Shown: piece by piece, positions 43,420 to 51,604 of the stretch
Layout of the letters: each line of letters starts with the position of its first letter
Numbering within the stretch: position 1 is the stretch's first letter
Assembly (NCBI RefSeq): GCF_003751785.1
Contig: NZ_RKIE01000003.1
Location: forward strand, 1-64,000
DNA length: 64,000 nucleotides
DNA from: Frigoribacterium sp. PhB160
GTDB taxonomy: Bacteria > Actinomycetota > Actinomycetes > Actinomycetales > Microbacteriaceae
Direction of reading: 5' to 3'
The notes under the pieces: generated by a model
Told to the model about the DNA's origin: nothing
The model's input: only the letters and a program-made list of their open reading frames with translations
Databases searched by the model: none
Made by a program: the position numbers and the translations under genes

Positions 43420-43935
43420 GTCGCGGCGACCACGCAGTCCTTCCGCATCGACGGGGCCCACCTCGTCCCCGTCACGGCCGTCCCGGTCCCGCAGGGCCTC
43501 GAGGCCCTGCCGGTCGAGGACCCCGTCCGGCTCCGGAGCGGCTCGTCGGCGCCCGTGCCGCTCGGCGTGGAGACGGCCTCGGCGCTGGGCTCGCTCTCGG
43601 CCACGCTCACCCCCACCGCCCCCGCGGGCACGCACGTCGACGACCTCGAGGGGGAGCTCACGACCTGGCTGCGCCGCCCGGGCGGCGAGTGGGCCACGAC
43701 CGACCTCGTCGTCGCCGACGGGATGACGACCCGGGAGGACGGCACCGTCAGCGTGTCCGTGCGGAGCAGGGGCGAGGTCGACCTGCCCGCCGGCTCGCAG
43801 CTCCGGTGGTCGCCCTCCCTCACGGTGTCGGCGGACGCCCCGAACGGCCCGGCGGCCCTGGCCTGGCGGCTCACGGGCACGATCGACGGACGCTCCGTGA
43901 CGACCGGGGGCCAGGCCCGGGAATCCCGGCGCGCC
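43420..43935 (+). pseudogene. Start-less open segment, probable remnant of a secreted or surface protein gene
   Basis: Between threonine aldolase and the nitroreductase one plus-strand frame (positions 1 mod 3) encodes about 170 residues that look like real protein: TQSFRIDGAHLVPVTAVPVP, then ASALGSLSATLTPTAPAG, GELTTWLRRPGGEWATTDLV and LAWRLTGTIDGRSVTT, with alternating beta-type hydrophobicity. There is no ATG, GTG or TTG in this frame between the threonine aldolase stop and the segment, and no stop before the nitroreductase gene. It is best read as a 5'-truncated or frameshifted gene. No family recognised. Confidence 0.45.
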
Positions 43936-44006
43936 GAGCGAGGTTGGCGTGGGGGCGGCCCGACGGCGCGCCGCTCCCCCGCTCGTCCCCCACGAAAGCC
44001 GATGCC

Positions 44007-44606
44007 ATGTCGCTCACCGAGACCCCCTCGTCCACCTCGCGATCCGCCGAGACCAGCGTGCCCATCACGCCGCTGCTCGACGAGCGCTGGAGCCCCCGCT
44101 CCTTCGACCCGACCGCGGTCCTCACCGACCAGCAGCTGGACGCGCTGCTCGAGGCCGCCCGCTGGTCGCCCTCGGCCAACAACTTCCAGCCCCGCCGCTT
44201 CGTGGTCGGCCGCCGCGGGACCGAGACGTTCGAGGCGATCCACTCCGCCCTCGTCGGCTTCAACGCGGCCTGGGCCGGCAACGCCTCGGCCCTCGTCGTC
44301 GCGATCGCCGAGACGTCGACCGTCGAGGGCGACCTGCGCCCGACCGCCGCCTACGACCTGGGCGCCGCGATCGCGCACCTCACGGTGCAGGCGCACGCCG
44401 AGGGGCTGCACACCCACCAGATGGCCGGCGTCGAGTGGGAGAAGATCGTGGCGGCCTTCGGCCTCACCGACAACCTCTCCCCCCTGACGGTCACGGCGGT
44501 CGGCACGGTCGCCCCGGCGACCGAGCTCGCGGAGGCGCTCGCCGAGCGCGAGGTCGCCCCCCGCAGCCGCCTGCCCCTGAGCGAGCTGGTGCTCGTCCGC
44601 GACTGA
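44007..44606 (+). CDS. Nitroreductase-family FMN oxidoreductase
   Basis: A 199-residue nitroreductase-fold protein, likely a dimer with FMN at the interface and NAD(P)H as donor. LLDERWSPRSFDPTAVLTD (residues about 24-42) contains the FMN-phosphate RxSxR-type loop, LLEAARWSPSANNFQPRRFV (about 47-66) is the second FMN segment, and LGAAIAHLTVQAHAEGLHTH (about 116-135) is the dimer helix. Short for the family but complete. ATG 44007 chosen as the first start giving the standard N terminus; the frame extends upstream into the remnant. Substrate unknown. Confidence 0.88.
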   Translation: MSLTETPSSTSRSAETSVPITPLLDERWSPRSFDPTAVLTDQQLDALLEAARWSPSANNFQPRRFVVGRRGTETFEAIHSALVGFNAAWAGNASALVVAIAETSTVEGDLRPTAAYDLGAAIAHLTVQAHAEGLHTHQMAGVEWEKIVAAFGLTDNLSPLTVTAVGTVAPATELAEALAEREVAPRSRLPLSELVLVRD

Positions 44607-44620
44607 CCCCCGCAGACCCC

Positions 44621-44659
44621 GGGAGGCGCGGTGCCGGTCGACCCGGCACCGCGCCTCCC
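44621..44659. terminator. Very strong bidirectional terminator built from two GGAGGCGCGG words
   Basis: A perfect 17-base stem (44621-44637 with 44643-44659) and a 5-base loop TCGAC, located between the convergent nitroreductase and histidine kinase genes. It is the longest perfect hairpin I found in the window. Confidence 0.93.
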
Positions 44660-44673
44660 TGCGTCCCCGGCGG

Positions 44674-45900
44674 TCAGCGCACGACGACCCGCAGGCCGCC
44701 CCCGCCGCGCGGCCCGACGTCCACCGACCAGCCGTGGGCCCGGGCGACGGACGCGACGATCGCGAGGCCGAGGCCGCTGTGGCGGACCGGCGGGGCGCCT
44801 CCGGACCGGTCCGGCCGCCGAGGGTCGTCGTGCCCCCGCGTGAACGGCTGGGCGAGGGCCGCGGCCACCGCGGCCGACACGACGGGACCCGTGTTCTCGA
44901 CCACGAGCACGGCGTCCGGCGCCCCGTGCACGCGGACGCAGCCCCCCGGCACGTTGTACTCGACCGCGTTGTCCACGAGGTTGCGGACGAGCTGCCCGAG
45001 CAGCACGGCGTCGCCGCGCACCCGCGAGAACGTCCCGCGGGCCACGACGACCTCGACGCCGAGGTCGTCGGCCCGGTCGAGCTGGCCCGCCACGACCTCC
45101 CCGACGAGCTCGCCGAGGTGCACGTCGGCGTCCGCGACGACGCCGCGGTCGGCCGTCGCCAGGGCGAGGAGGCTCTCGATGAGGTGCTCGCTCGACCGGT
45201 TGACCTCGAGCAGCTGCTCGCGCGTCGCGACCACCTGCGCGGGCGTGGGGTCGTCGAGGCCGATCTGCAGCGCCGCGCGCTGCACGGCGAGCGGGGTGCG
45301 CAGCTCGTGCGACGCGTAGGCCACGAAGCGCCGCTGGGCCTCGAACGACGCCTCGAGCCGGTCGAGCAGCTCGTCGATCGTCTCGGCCACGCGGGCGACC
45401 TCGTCGCGGGGCCCGACGAGCCCGATGCGCTCGTGGAGGGTCGTCGCGGTGATGCCCCGGGCGGTCTCGACCACCTCGTCGAGGGGCCGCAGCATGCGTC
45501 CGCTGACGAACCAGCCGACCGCGGCCGCGAGCAGCGAGGCGACGACGACCCCGAGGCCCGACCAGAGCAGCTGCTGCCGGCGGAGGACGCCCGACACGAA
45601 GAGCTGCGGCGCCTCGGCCGCGAGGTCGCGGTCGCAGCCGTCCTCGCCGCAGCCCGTCCCCGTCTCGAGGAACACCGGCGGCGACGCGGCGGGCACGTCC
45701 GCCGCGTCGGACCCCAGCGACGGCACGGCGGCCATCGACACGGCCACGCCCTGCGAGGTCCCGGCCGCGACGCCGACCAGCACGAGGCCCGCCAGCAGGG
45801 CGAAGACGCCGCCGAAGGCGACGGCGGTGCGGGTGCGGATGCTCCACCGACGCGGCGACAGCGCGGCCGTCCATCCGTCGAGGGCCGGGACCGCGGTCAC
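44674..45900 (-). CDS. Two-component sensor histidine kinase
   Basis: A 408-residue membrane kinase. Helix 1 spans about residues 25-45, the sensor loop about 46-110 contains a GTGCGEDGCDRD patch with two cysteines, helix 2 about 113-135, then HAMP, the HisKA box with phosphorylated histidine in YASHELRTPLA near 200, and the HATPase domain with N box RNLVDNAVEYN near 305, VVENTGP near 335 and G2 box HSGLGLAI near 378. GTG start overlaps the response regulator stop (GTGA). It controls, by position, the divergent lipoprotein-MacAB operon. Confidence 0.95.
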   Translation of the reverse strand: MTAVPALDGWTAALSPRRWSIRTRTAVAFGGVFALLAGLVLVGVAAGTSQGVAVSMAAVPSLGSDAADVPAASPPVFLETGTGCGEDGCDRDLAAEAPQLFVSGVLRRQQLLWSGLGVVVASLLAAAVGWFVSGRMLRPLDEVVETARGITATTLHERIGLVGPRDEVARVAETIDELLDRLEASFEAQRRFVAYASHELRTPLAVQRAALQIGLDDPTPAQVVATREQLLEVNRSSEHLIESLLALATADRGVVADADVHLGELVGEVVAGQLDRADDLGVEVVVARGTFSRVRGDAVLLGQLVRNLVDNAVEYNVPGGCVRVHGAPDAVLVVENTGPVVSAAVAAALAQPFTRGHDDPRRPDRSGGAPPVRHSGLGLAIVASVARAHGWSVDVGPRGGGGLRVVVR

Positions 45901-46550
45901 ACCTGGTACCCGCGACCCGGCAGCGTGCGGATCGGGTCGGGGGCGCCGAGCTTGCGGCGCAGCTTGCTCACCGTCACGCGGACGGCGTTGGTGAAGGGGT
46001 CGACGTTGACGTCCCAGACCTTCTCGAGGAGCTCCTCGGCGCTGACGACGCGGCCGTCGGCGGCGAGCAGCACCTCGAGCACCATGAGCTCCTTCGTCGA
46101 GAGCCCGAGGTCGAGGCCGGCCCGGGTGGCGACGTGGCGGGAGGTGTCGAGCACGATCTCGCCGCGACGCAGCACCGGCGGCGAGGCCGGCCCGGACCGG
46201 CGGCCGAGCGCGCGCACCCGGGCGACGAGCTCGGGGTACTCGAAGGGCTTCGCCAGGTAGTCGTCGGCCCCGAGCTCGAGGCCCCGGACGCGGTCGCCCA
46301 GGTCGCCGGACGCCGTGAGCATGAGGATGCGCGTGGTGGCCCCCCGCTCCGCCACCGCCTGGGCCACGGCGTCGCCGTGCATGCCCGGCAGGTCGCGGTC
46401 GAGCACCACGACGTCGTAGTCGTTGACCGCCAGCAGCTCGTCTGCGTCGTCGCCCCGGTACGCCACGTCGACCGCCATCGCCTGCCGCGCGAGGCCCGCG
46501 GCGACGAGGTCGGCGAGGCTCCGTTCGTCGTCCACCACGAGCACCCTCAT
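45897..46550 (-). CDS. OmpR-family response regulator
   Basis: A 217-residue regulator: receiver domain with DDERS at the start, the phosphorylated aspartate in VVVLDRDLPG near residue 51 and the conserved lysine in YLAKPFEYPEL near 100, then a winged-helix DNA-binding domain (LSTKELMVLEVLLAADGRVVS near 150, ending RTLPGRGYQV). ATG with AGGAGA ribosome-binding site. It is the first gene of the two-gene regulatory operon and is divergent from the lipoprotein operon; the 155-base gap contains an AT-richer stretch at 46600-46640 where it probably binds. Confidence 0.96.
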   Translation of the reverse strand: MRVLVVDDERSLADLVAAGLARQAMAVDVAYRGDDADELLAVNDYDVVVLDRDLPGMHGDAVAQAVAERGATTRILMLTASGDLGDRVRGLELGADDYLAKPFEYPELVARVRALGRRSGPASPPVLRRGEIVLDTSRHVATRAGLDLGLSTKELMVLEVLLAADGRVVSAEELLEKVWDVNVDPFTNAVRVTVSKLRRKLGAPDPIRTLPGRGYQV

Positions 46551-46705
46551 CGTCTCTCCTCGTGATCTCCGACCGATCGCCCCGCGAATCGGAGCCCTGC
46601 ATGGAACATAGATGTCCGATGTTTCACGAGTGTAAGCACGAGACCTCGGATCGCGAAAGGGCCGGGGCGGTGGAGTGGTCGCCGTCCCCGATGGAAGGAA
46701 CCCCC

Positions 46706-47245
46706 ATGGACCTCTCGACCACCCCCTCCCCCCGGTCGGCAGCCCCGCGACGACGTCGACCGCTCCGCGCCGTCCCGGCGCTCCTGGCCGCGTCCGTGCT
46801 GCTGCCGGGCCTGCTCACGGCCTGCTCCTCCCCGGCGGCCGACGAGGCCGCATCAGGGGCGACGGCCTCCGACGCGGCCACCGTCGGCCAGTGCGTCCGC
46901 GATGCGGGCTACGACGTCGTCGACGACGACTTCGGCAACTCCGCCCTGGTCCGCCTCCCCGACGCGATCGAGCCCGAGACCGACGAGGCCGACGCGTTCT
47001 TCAGCGTCGTCTCGGACTGCCACGACGCGGCCGGCAGCGCCTCGCCTCGCCTCTCGGAGGGCGAGAAGGACGCCTTCGCGCAGAAGCTCGTGGAGATGGC
47101 GCAGTGCCTCCGCGACGAGGGCTTCGAGAACGTCCCCGACCCGGTCGAGGGCGTGTGGGAAGGGCCGGCGGAGTACGAGGGAGACCCGGCGTACGCCGTC
47201 GCGTCGGAGAAGTGCATGGCCGGCATGAAGGTCGCGGGCCGATGA
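46706..47245 (+). CDS. CxRxxG-motif lipoprotein 1 of the MacAB-type operon
   Basis: A 179-residue lipoprotein: basic, proline-rich n-region, hydrophobic core and lipobox LTAC with cysteine 40. The mature part carries two copies of a short motif, GQCVRDAGYDVVDDD (about residue 62) and AQCLRDEGFENVPDP (about 128), a pattern (CxRxxGxxxxxDP) I recognise from actinobacterial lipoproteins next to peptidoglycan-binding ABC exporters. Four cysteines remain in the mature chain and may form disulfides. GGAAGGAA precedes the ATG. First gene of a five-gene coupled operon under the divergent two-component system. Function unknown. Confidence 0.82.
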   Translation: MDLSTTPSPRSAAPRRRRPLRAVPALLAASVLLPGLLTACSSPAADEAASGATASDAATVGQCVRDAGYDVVDDDFGNSALVRLPDAIEPETDEADAFFSVVSDCHDAAGSASPRLSEGEKDAFAQKLVEMAQCLRDEGFENVPDPVEGVWEGPAEYEGDPAYAVASEKCMAGMKVAGR

Positions 47246-47775
47246 CGTCGACGAGGCCCGTCTCCCGACCGGGCCGGGCCGCCGCGGCCCGGTCGCTCCC
47301 CGCCGCGGCGCTCGGGCTCGCCGCCGTCGCGGTCCTCGCCGCGTGCACCGGCGTCGCGGCGTCGGACCCCGCAGGCTCGACCTCCCCCGGCACCAGCTGG
47401 TCGGCCGCCATGGGGTCGTGCCTGCGGGCGGCCGGACACGACGTCGCGGACGACGACCTCCACGAGGGGGTCGTCGCGGCGCCCGACGGGGTCGACCCCG
47501 ACGAGTACGCGAGCAGCTTCGACCGGTGCCGGGACGGCCTGCCGGCCGACCTCGGCGGCGGGCGGCAGGAGCCGTCGGCCGAGGACGTGGCCGAGCGGCA
47601 GGCATCCGGGGTCGAGATCGCCCAGTGCGTCCGCGAGGCCGGCTTCCCGGACTTCGCCGACCCCGTCGACGGCGACTTCGGCCCGATGTCCACCGAGGAG
47701 TCGCCGCTCGCCCGGGCCCTCTGGGACTGCGACGCGATGCACGGGCTACACGCCGACGACGGGGCCGACCGATGA
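47242..47775 (+). CDS. CxRxxG-motif lipoprotein 2 of the MacAB-type operon
   Basis: A 177-residue paralogue of the previous protein: lipobox LAAC with cysteine 35, then [15 protein letters not shown] (about residue 58) and [15 protein letters not shown] (about 127), plus two further cysteines in DRCRDG and WDCDAM. Overall identity with lipoprotein 1 is low outside these motifs, so the duplication is old. Start and stop overlap both neighbours (ATGA), so it is made together with the adaptor and exporter. It may be an extracellular sensor or cap for the exporter; this is inference. Confidence 0.82.
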   Translation: MTSTRPVSRPGRAAAARSLPAAALGLAAVAVLAACTGVAASDPAGSTSPGTSWSAAMGSCLRAAGHDVADDDLHEGVVAAPDGVDPDEYASSFDRCRDGLPADLGGGRQEPSAEDVAERQASGVEIAQCVREAGFPDFADPVDGDFGPMSTEESPLARALWDCDAMHGLHADDGADR

Positions 47776-48860
47776 GGCGCGTCCCCGTCGTCCCGCTTCG
47801 TCGCGCGACCCGGGCCTGGGTCGCCCTCACCGCCGGGGCGGCCTGCCTCGGCGTCCTGAGCGGGTGCACCCTGCCCGCCGACGGGCCGCCGACGGCCGAG
47901 GCCAGCGCCGGGTCGAGCGCCTCCCGCCCCACCACCCCGGTCACCCGCGGCGACCTCGTCGAGGGCAGGAAGATCCCCGGCACGCTCGGCTACGGCACGC
48001 CCGTGCCGGTCACGTCGTCCGGGTCCGGCACCGTCACCGGCCTGCCGGGCTTCGGGGACGTGATCGGCCTGGACGGCGTCCTCTACTCGGTGGACGAGCG
48101 CCCCGTCCGTGCCCTGCACGGGTCGGTCCCGATGTGGCGCACCCTCGAGCGGGGCCTCCGCGGCGCCGACGTCGACCAGCTCAAGGACAGCCTGCGCGCC
48201 CTCGCCCACGACCTGGCCGACGACGACCGCTTCGACCGGCGCACCCAGGTCGCCGTGACCGCGTGGCAGAAGCAGCGGGGCCTGGAGCAGACGGGACGAC
48301 TCACCTCGTCCGACGTCGCGTTCGTGCCCGGCGACGTCCGCGTCGACGACCTCCGGGGCCGCGTCGGCGATCCCGCCGGCGAGGTGGTCTACGGGTACAC
48401 CTCGACCGCGCTGGTCGCGGTCGCCTCCGTCTCGCCCGCCGACCTCGTCCGGTTCCAGGGCGGCGCCGCCGTCGACGTCGGCCTCGCCGACGGGACCCGC
48501 GTGCCCGGCACCGTGCAGAGCATCGGAGGCGACGTCGACAGCGGCTCGGGCGACGAGCCCGGCTCCGGCGGCGGCGGACAGAAGGCCACGCTCGTGGTGC
48601 ACCTCGACGACCCCCTGCCCGAGGGCACCTCGACGACCGCGCCCGTCGACCTCCTCGTCGACGGGGAGTCACGGGAGGACGTGCTGAGCGTCCCCGTCAC
48701 CGCCCTGCTGGCGACCGCGGACGGCTACGCCGTGGAGAAGGCCCACGCCGACGGCTCGACGACCCGCGTCCCCGTCGAGCTCGGCTTCTTCGCGCAGGGC
48801 CGGGTCGAGGTGATCGGGGACGACCTCTCCGACCGCGACGACGTGGTGGTGCCGTCGTGA
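47772..48860 (+). CDS. Peptidoglycan-binding adaptor lipoprotein (MacA/HlyD-like) of an ABC exporter
   Basis: A 362-residue protein with lipobox LSGC at cysteine 32. Residues about 50-110 fit a split biotinyl-lipoyl/adaptor domain ([20 protein letters not shown]), residues about 120-175 a PG_binding_1 domain ([20 protein letters not shown] then [22 protein letters not shown]), and the C-terminal half a beta-barrel adaptor region ([39 protein letters not shown]). It probably anchors the MacB-type exporter to the cell wall and gates substrate. Overlaps by four bases with both neighbours. Confidence 0.88.
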   Translation: MRRVPVVPLRRATRAWVALTAGAACLGVLSGCTLPADGPPTAEASAGSSASRPTTPVTRGDLVEGRKIPGTLGYGTPVPVTSSGSGTVTGLPGFGDVIGLDGVLYSVDERPVRALHGSVPMWRTLERGLRGADVDQLKDSLRALAHDLADDDRFDRRTQVAVTAWQKQRGLEQTGRLTSSDVAFVPGDVRVDDLRGRVGDPAGEVVYGYTSTALVAVASVSPADLVRFQGGAAVDVGLADGTRVPGTVQSIGGDVDSGSGDEPGSGGGGQKATLVVHLDDPLPEGTSTTAPVDLLVDGESREDVLSVPVTALLATADGYAVEKAHADGSTTRVPVELGFFAQGRVEVIGDDLSDRDDVVVPS

Positions 48861-49711
48861 GCGGGCTCGAGACGGCGACCTCCCCGCTCGACCCGGCCCG
48901 CGCCTCCTCGTCCGTGGCCGGGTCGGCCTCGCCGCCGACCGCACCCGTGCTCGAGCTGACCGGCGTCACGAGGGTCTACGGCGAGCTGGCCGCCCTCGGC
49001 GGCGTCGACCTCGTCGTGGGGCGGGGCGAGTTCGTGGCCGTCGTCGGCCCCAGCGGGTCGGGCAAGTCGACGATGCTCAACGTGATGGGCACCCTCGACC
49101 GGCCGACGGCCGGCTCGGTGCGCGTGGCGGGACACGAGATCGGCGACCTCGGCGACGACGCCGTGTCGCAGCTGCGGGCCGAGCACATCGGGTTCGTCTT
49201 CCAGCACTTCCACCTCGCCGCGGGGGCGACCGCCACCGAGAACGTCGCCGACGGCCTGCTCTACGCCGGCGTGCCGCGCCGCGAACGCGCCGAGCGGGCG
49301 CGCGCGGCGCTGGCCCGCGTCGGGCTCGGGCACCGCGTCGACCACCAGCCGCACCAGCTCTCGGGCGGCGAGAAGCAGCGCGTCGCCATCGCGCGTGCCG
49401 TCGTCGGCGAACCGACGCTCCTGCTGGCCGACGAGCCGACGGGCGCCCTCGACTCGGCCTCGGGATCGGCGATCCTGCGGCTGCTCGGCGACCTCAACGA
49501 CGCCGGGACGACCATCGTCGTCATCACGCACGACCTCGCGCTGGCCGCGAGCCTGCCGCGGCAGGTGCGCATGCGCGACGGGATCGTCGACGACGTGTCC
49601 GGGCTCGACGCGGCGGGCCTCGCGGCAGTCCTGCCCGCGTCGTCGGGCTCGGCCGCCGAGGCCGCGGCGCGTGCGGCACACCCCTCGGGCCGGACGGGGG
49701 CGGCCTCGTGA
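48857..49711 (+). CDS. MacB/LolD-type ABC transporter ATP-binding protein
   Basis: A 284-residue ATPase with intact Walker [10 protein letters not shown] (near residue 70), Q-loop FVFQHFHL (near 114), signature [15 protein letters not shown] (near 163), Walker [14 protein letters not shown] (near 185) and H-loop [10 protein letters not shown] (near 220). The family powers FtsX-type permeases that export macrolides, lipoproteins or peptides by mechanotransmission. N-terminal extension of about 30 residues before the ATPase core. GTG overlapping the previous stop; overlaps the permease by four bases. Confidence 0.95.
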   Translation: MSGLETATSPLDPARASSSVAGSASPPTAPVLELTGVTRVYGELAALGGVDLVVGRGEFVAVVGPSGSGKSTMLNVMGTLDRPTAGSVRVAGHEIGDLGDDAVSQLRAEHIGFVFQHFHLAAGATATENVADGLLYAGVPRRERAERARAALARVGLGHRVDHQPHQLSGGEKQRVAIARAVVGEPTLLLADEPTGALDSASGSAILRLLGDLNDAGTTIVVITHDLALAASLPRQVRMRDGIVDDVSGLDAAGLAAVLPASSGSAAEAAARAAHPSGRTGAAS

Positions 49712-50916
49712 CCGCCCCGGCCGCCCGTCGGGCCGGACGCCTCACCGGGGGCGACCTCCTCCGCCTCGGGGTCTTCGGCCTCCGCACCCGTCCGACCAGG
49801 GTGGTCCTCTCCGCCCTCGGCATCGCGATCGGCATCGCGGCGATGATCGCCGTCGTGGGCATCTCGTCGTCGAGCCAGGCCTCGTTGGCCCGCATCCTCG
49901 ACGGCCTGGGGACGAACCTCCTCGAAGCTGCACCGGGCACGGACGTCGGAGGGGACTCCGTGCCCCTGCCCGAGGAGGCCGTCGCGATGCTCGACCGTCG
50001 CGACGACGTCGAGTCCGCGGCCGGGGTCGGGCGGGTGGCCGACCAGAAGGTGTACCGCAGCGACCACGTGCCCGCGGCGGCGTCCGGGGGGATCACCCTC
50101 GACGTCGTGGAGGGCGACCTCACGGGCGTGCTGCGGGGCGAGCTCGCCTCGGGCAGCTGGTTCGGGGCGACGGCCGACGAGCACCCCCAGGTCGCGCTCG
50201 GGGCGACCGCCGCCGCGACGCTCGGGCTCGACCGCGTCGAGGGCGACACCCGCATCTGGATCGCCGGTCGGTGGGTCGCCGTCGTCGGCATCCTCGAACC
50301 CCTGGCCCTGGCGCCCGGCCTCGACGGCGCCGCGCTCGTGCCGGCGGCGGTCGCCGAGCACGAGTTCGGCTGGGACGGGCACCCGACGGAGCTGTTCGCA
50401 CGCGCCGACCCGGACCACGTGGCCGAGGTGCGCGACGTGATCGCCCGCGCGGTGAACCCCGCCGCCCCCGGGGGCGTGGCGGTCAGCCGCCCGTCCGACG
50501 CCCTCGCCGCCCAGGAGGCGACCGAGGCGTCGTTCACGGGGCTGCTGCTCGGCATCGGGGGCGTGGCCCTGCTCGTCGGCGGGATCGGCGTGGCCAACAC
50601 GATGGTCATCACGGTGCTGGAGCGCCGCGCCGAGGTCGGCGTGCGGCGGGCGCTGGGGGCCAGGAGGCGCCACATCCGCGACCAGTTCCTGGTCGAGTCG
50701 CTGCTCCTCTCGCTCCTCGGCGGCGTGGTCGGCGTCGTGATCGGCGCGGGGGTGACCGCCGTCTTCGCGGTGACGCAGGGCTGGCCCGTGACCGTCCCGG
50801 CGTGGGCGGTCGGCGGCGGGCTCGGGGCCACGGTGCTGATCGGCGGCGTCAGCGGCCTGTGGCCCGCCTCACGGGCCGCCCTCATCCCGCCGACGTCGGC
50901 GCTCGCGGCGGCCTGA
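49708..50916 (+). CDS. MacB/FtsX-type ABC transporter permease
   Basis: A 402-residue permease with the MacB topology: one N-terminal helix ([21 protein letters not shown], residues about 32-52), a large extracytoplasmic MacB_PCD domain (about 53-270), and three C-terminal helices, the FtsX domain starting [20 protein letters not shown] (about 275) followed by [20 protein letters not shown] and ending with the [18 protein letters not shown] signature. With the upstream ATPase and adaptor it forms a tripartite-like exporter adapted to a Gram-positive envelope. Last gene of the operon; trpF follows from its own promoter. Confidence 0.94.
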   Translation: MTAPAARRAGRLTGGDLLRLGVFGLRTRPTRVVLSALGIAIGIAAMIAVVGISSSSQASLARILDGLGTNLLEAAPGTDVGGDSVPLPEEAVAMLDRRDDVESAAGVGRVADQKVYRSDHVPAAASGGITLDVVEGDLTGVLRGELASGSWFGATADEHPQVALGATAAATLGLDRVEGDTRIWIAGRWVAVVGILEPLALAPGLDGAALVPAAVAEHEFGWDGHPTELFARADPDHVAEVRDVIARAVNPAAPGGVAVSRPSDALAAQEATEASFTGLLLGIGGVALLVGGIGVANTMVITVLERRAEVGVRRALGARRRHIRDQFLVESLLLSLLGGVVGVVIGAGVTAVFAVTQGWPVTVPAWAVGGGLGATVLIGGVSGLWPASRAALIPPTSALAAA

Positions 50917-50965
50917 CGAGCGGCGCTCGCGGTGGCCGGGCGTCGGGCGGGCGTCGGGCGTCGGG

Positions 50966-50971
50966 CAGAAT
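50966..50971 (+). promoter_or_regulatory. Leaderless -10 element for trpF
   Basis: CAGAAT ends six bases before ATG 50978, downstream of three GCGTCGGG direct repeats. Confidence 0.5.
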
Positions 50972-50977
50972 CGACGC

Positions 50978-51595
50978 ATGCGCACCTGGGTCAAGATCTG
51001 CGGTCTCTCCACGACCGACACCGTCGACGCCGCCGTCGAGGCCGGCGCCGACGCGGTGGGGTTCGTCCTCGCGCCCGGCAGCCCCCGGACGGTCGACGCC
51101 GAGACGGCGCAGGCGTTGGCGGTGCGCGTGCCCGAGCACGTCACGGCGATCGGGGTGTTCCGCGGCCAGCGCATCGACGAGGTGATCGAGACGGCCCGCG
51201 CCGCCTCGCTCTCGACGGTGCAGCTGCACGGCGACGAGCAGCCGTCCGACGTGGCCGCCGCGCACGACGCCGGCCTCCGAGTCGTGCGCGCGGTCGACGT
51301 CGCGACCTACGCCGCCGAGTCCGAGGAGGCACGGCTCGCCTTCCGGGAGGACCTCCTCCTCATCGACGCGGTCACCCCCGGTGCCGGCGCCGGCTTCGAC
51401 GCCGCCCCTCTCGTGGCGTCCCCGCCGCACCGCGAGTGGGTGCTGGCCGGCGGGCTGACTCCCGACGCCGTCGCGGCGCGGGTGGCCGAGCTGCGACCGT
51501 GGGGCGTCGACGTCAGCAGCGGGGTCGAGTCGAGCCGCGGGGTCAAGGACGTCGCGCTGATCCGCCGGTTCGTGGCGGAGGCCCGACGCCCCTGA
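50978..51595 (+). CDS. trpF: Phosphoribosylanthranilate isomerase
   Basis: A 205-residue single-domain TIM barrel of tryptophan synthesis, converting phosphoribosylanthranilate to CdRP. Key segments: VKICGLSTTDTVDAAVEAGA (residues 4-23, catalytic cysteine 7), GADAVGFVLAPGSPR near 22, VQLHGDEQPSD near 76, LLIDAV near 124 (catalytic aspartate) and WVLAGGLTPDAVAARV near 152, then GVDVSSGVESSRGVKD near 177, the phosphate loop. No other trp gene is in the window, so it is an orphan here. It converges on clpB with nine bases between stops. Confidence 0.95.
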   Translation: MRTWVKICGLSTTDTVDAAVEAGADAVGFVLAPGSPRTVDAETAQALAVRVPEHVTAIGVFRGQRIDEVIETARAASLSTVQLHGDEQPSDVAAAHDAGLRVVRAVDVATYAAESEEARLAFREDLLLIDAVTPGAGAGFDAAPLVASPPHREWVLAGGLTPDAVAARVAELRPWGVDVSSGVESSRGVKDVALIRRFVAEARRP

Positions 51596-51604
51596 CCGCA
51601 GCGG

